The translations under genes and the position numbers were made by a program. A stretch of 6,764 bases of DNA, from assembly GCA_041664965.1 (NCBI GenBank), contig JBAYJT010000059.1:1-6764 (forward strand). The letters run 5' to 3'. Under the pieces are notes generated by a model that was not told the DNA's origin, did no database searches, and saw nothing but the letters and a program-made list of their open reading frames with translations. The stretch is from JBAYJT01 sp041664965 (GTDB lineage: Bacteria; Pseudomonadota; Gammaproteobacteria; UBA9339). Shown piece by piece: positions 5,154 through 6,764 of the stretch; position 1 is the first letter of the stretch, and each line of letters begins with the position of its first letter.

Positions 5154-5807
5154 CTAACTCTCCGCCTCTTTCTTGCCTTTTGCTGTAGTGTGGTCGCGGT
5201 GAATCCAAACTTTCACACCAATAATTCCATAAGTAGTTTTTGCTTCAGCCAAACCATAATCAATGTCAGCACGAAAAGTATGCAAAGGAACTTGACCTTC
5301 GCGATACCATTCGGTGCGAGCAATTTCCGCACCGCCTAATCTGCCGCTTACATTGATCTTGATACCTAAAGCCCCAGCCCTTAATGTACTTTGCACCGCA
5401 CGCTTCATGGCTTTACGGAACATAATACGACGCTCTAGCTGTTGCGCTATACCCTCGGCAACTAATTTAGCATCTAAATCGGCTTTAGCGACTTCTTCGA
5501 TGCTAACGTGCACAGGCACATTCATCATTTTGGCTATATCTTTGCGTAAAACCTCAATGTCCCCGCCTTTTTTACCCAAAATAACACCAGGACGTGCAGC
5601 ATAAATTACAATACGTGCACTTCGAGCTGGTCTTTCTATCTGTACGCGACTAATACCAGCACCGGCAAATTTTTTCATTAAATAATTGCGCACCATAATG
5701 TCGTTATTTAAATAATCGGCATAATGCTTGGCATCCGCATACCACGTAGATGTCCAATCTTTTATGATACCCAACCTAATTGCAATTGGATTGACTTTCT
5801 GCCCCAT
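5154..5807 (-). CDS. rpsC: 30S ribosomal protein S3 (uS3), short with a divergent C-terminus
   Basis: S3 binds the head of the small subunit and lines the mRNA entry tunnel, taking part in mRNA unwinding. The start MGQKVNPIAIRLGI is standard. The KH domain covers about residues 38-107 with the GxxG loop GKKG at 78-81. The helicase-linked basic patch LERRIMFRKAMKRA is kept, as is GRLGGAEIARTEWYREGQVP and HTFRADIDYG. The family then ends KVWIFKGE; here it reads KVWIHRDHTTAKGKKEAES and stops at 217 residues (233 in E. coli). No reading-frame shift restores the usual motif, so this looks like real divergence. The gene is 20 bases after rplV and 3 before rplP. Confidence 0.97.
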   Translation of the reverse strand: MGQKVNPIAIRLGIIKDWTSTWYADAKHYADYLNNDIMVRNYLMKKFAGAGISRVQIERPARSARIVIYAARPGVILGKKGGDIEVLRKDIAKMMNVPVHVSIEEVAKADLDAKLVAEGIAQQLERRIMFRKAMKRAVQSTLRAGALGIKINVSGRLGGAEIARTEWYREGQVPLHTFRADIDYGLAEAKTTYGIIGVKVWIHRDHTTAKGKKEAES

Positions 5808-5827
5808 ATCTACACTCTACTCAAAAA

Positions 5828-6163
5828 TTATTTTTCATCAGAAACCATGACTGTTATGTGGCACGTATGTTTTTCAACACGACAACCACGCCCTTTGGCA
5901 CGTGCATGCCAACGTTTCATCGAGGGACCATTATCGATAAAAATACGCGATACACGCAATTCATCGATATCAGCTCCTTTGTTATGCTCAGCATTTGCAA
6001 TCGCCGACTCTAAAACCTTTTTAATTAACACAGCTGCTTTTTTTGTGCTAAAAGTTAAAATTTCTAGCGCTTTTTCTACTGACTTATTGCGGATCAAATC
6101 AGCAACTAGTCTAGCTTTTTGCGCAGACATTTTACCATGTTTAAGTTTTGCTACAGTTTCCAT
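5828..6163 (-). CDS. rplV: 50S ribosomal protein L22 (uL22)
   Basis: L22 has a globular part on the subunit surface and a long hairpin that lines the nascent-peptide tunnel. The 111 residues match E. coli (110). Signatures are METVAKLKHGKMSAQKARLV (1-20), ADLIRNKSVEKALEIL, KKAAVLIKKVLESAIANAEH and ADIDELRVSRIFIDNGPSMK. The hairpin keeps the MKR triplet whose loss gives macrolide resistance in E. coli. It then reads WHARAKGRGCRVEKHTCHITV, against [21 protein letters not shown] in E. coli, so the tip region is changed at several places. It overlaps rpsS by one base (TAATG) and precedes rpsC by 20 bases. Confidence 0.98.
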   Translation of the reverse strand: METVAKLKHGKMSAQKARLVADLIRNKSVEKALEILTFSTKKAAVLIKKVLESAIANAEHNKGADIDELRVSRIFIDNGPSMKRWHARAKGRGCRVEKHTCHITVMVSDEK

Positions 6164-6450
6164 TATGTCTTCTCCTCTGTCGTCGCTTTACGATCGCCAG
6201 AATGAGCACGGAAAGTGCGTGTCAAAGCAAACTCACCAAGCTTATGACCAACCATATTTTCGTTAACATAAACTGGAACATGGGATCTACCATTATGCAC
6301 AGCAATAGTTAACCCAACCATATCGGGCACGATAGTCGAACGTCTTGACCAACTCTTGATCGGTTTCTTGCTATTAGTGGCAAGAGTGACGTCTACCTTC
6401 TTTTGAAGATGAGCATCGACAAATGGCCCTTTCTTTAATGAACGCGGCAC
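6163..6450 (-). CDS. rpsS: 30S ribosomal protein S19 (uS19), GTG start
   Basis: S19 is in the head of the small subunit, pairs with S13, and forms a bridge to the large subunit close to the A-site tRNA. The 95 residues compare with 92 in E. coli. The start codon is GTG at 6450-6448, supported by a strong GAGGTGA site four bases upstream and by the invariant beginning MPRSLKKGPFVD. Further signatures are IKSWSRRSTIVPDMVG (31-46), VHNGRSHVPVYV (51-62) and MVGHKLGEF (66-74). The next motif reads FALTRTFRAH where the family has FAPTRTFRGH, so a near-invariant Pro is Leu (codon TTG) and a Gly is Ala. The gene is 16 bases after rplB and overlaps rplV. Confidence 0.98.
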   Translation of the reverse strand: MPRSLKKGPFVDAHLQKKVDVTLATNSKKPIKSWSRRSTIVPDMVGLTIAVHNGRSHVPVYVNENMVGHKLGEFALTRTFRAHSGDRKATTEEKT

Positions 6451-6454
6451 TATT

Positions 6455-6461
6455 TCACCTC
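6455..6461 (-). promoter_or_regulatory. Strong ribosome binding site of rpsS
   Basis: GAGGTGA, four bases before the GTG start of rpsS, in the 16-base gap after rplB. It is the best match to the ribosome-binding consensus in the window and supports use of the non-ATG start. Confidence 0.75.
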
Positions 6462-6466
6462 ACTTA

Positions 6467-6764
6467 TCATTTATCTTTCTTACGATGACGAATAATCATT
6501 CTTTCAGTACGTTTATTGCGCCTTGTCTTGTAACCTTTAGTTGGCACGCCTGTTGGACTAACTGGATGACGACCGGCTGCACCTCGACCCTCACCACCAC
6601 CATGTGGGTGATCGATTGGGTTCATGGCGACTCCTCGTACTGTTGGACGAATTCCACGCCAACGCAAAGCCCCAGCCTTGCCAAAACTGCGTAAATTATG
6701 TTCGGAATTAGAAACTTCACCAATAGTGGCATGACAAACAGTTAAAACTTTTCTGATTTCACCA
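6467..6764 (-). CDS. rplB: 50S ribosomal protein L2 (uL2), 3' part only
   Basis: L2 binds 23S rRNA close to the peptidyl-transferase centre and is needed for subunit joining and peptide-bond formation. Only the last 98 residues are in the window; the gene begins beyond base 6764. The visible part opens GEIRKVLTVCHATIGEVSN, then NLRSFGKAGALRWRGIRPTV, then the family signature MNPIDHPHGGGEGR, whose second His (in HPHGGG) corresponds to E. coli His229, linked to peptidyl-transferase activity. The end is RHPVSPTGVPTKGYKTRRNK and a basic tail RHRKKDK. The reading frame is open to the window edge; TTG codons inside it are not starts. rpsS follows after 16 bases, as in the standard S10 operon. Confidence 0.97.
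   Translation of the reverse strand, partial: GEIRKVLTVCHATIGEVSNSEHNLRSFGKAGALRWRGIRPTVRGVAMNPIDHPHGGGEGRGAAGRHPVSPTGVPTKGYKTRRNKRTERMIIRHRKKDK

Noticed and set aside
5157..5228. A frameshift at the end of rpsC explaining the odd C-terminus
   Set aside because: Neither of the other frames contains FKGE or the usual tail, and the stop is spaced normally from rplP.
5724..6266. A 180-codon open frame on the plus strand opposite rpsC, rplV and rpsS
   Set aside because: It lies wholly antisense to well-supported genes, with no ribosome-binding site or recognisable domain.
6485..6694. A plus-strand open frame opposite rplB
   Set aside because: It is antisense to the conserved NPIDHPHGGGEGR region of L2, and its composition (Thr- and Trp-rich) is an artefact of reading that region backwards.

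Overview
The window is the interior of a bacterial S10-spc ribosomal-protein cluster, read entirely on the minus strand. Seventeen ribosomal-protein genes plus the start of secY are packed end to end. In transcription order (high to low coordinates) they are: rplB (3' part only), rpsS, rplV, rpsC, rplP, rpmC, rpsQ, rplN, rplX, rplE, rpsN, rpsH, rplF, rplR, rpsE, rpmD, rplO, secY (5' part only). There is no stretch over about 30 bases without a gene, and I see no tRNA, mobile element, CRISPR array, repeat family or terminator.

Gene order and protein sequences match Gammaproteobacteria. S14 is the 101-residue long type, L30 (rpmD) is present, and L5, L6, L16, L18, L22 and L24 resemble the Escherichia coli proteins over their whole length. 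The DNA is moderately AT-rich. Many normally invariant positions in S8, S14, S19, S3, L14, L22 and S5 are changed. This suggests a divergent, possibly host-associated gammaproteobacterium; a Legionellales-like lineage is a guess and is not shown by the sequence.

Layout: 6764-4283 is the distal half of the S10 group (L2, S19, L22, S3, L16, L29, S17). 4265-176 is the spc group (L14, L24, L5, S14, S8, L6, L18, S5, L30, L15). 166-1 opens secY, the protein-translocation channel. The two groups are separated by only 17 bases, where E. coli has a larger gap holding a separate spc promoter, so here they look like one transcription unit. Neighbours are joined by TAATG overlaps (three times), one ATGA overlap, or gaps of 1 to 26 bases, which implies translational coupling and balanced output of ribosomal subunit parts.

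The hunt found no new system. The points worth a second look are residue-level: a complete CxxC-x12-CxxH zinc-ligand set in a long-form S14, a rewritten S8 N-terminus, a divergent S3 C-terminal motif, recurrent loss of conserved prolines (S19, L14, S8, L22), and changes in drug- or tunnel-associated loops of S5 and L22.
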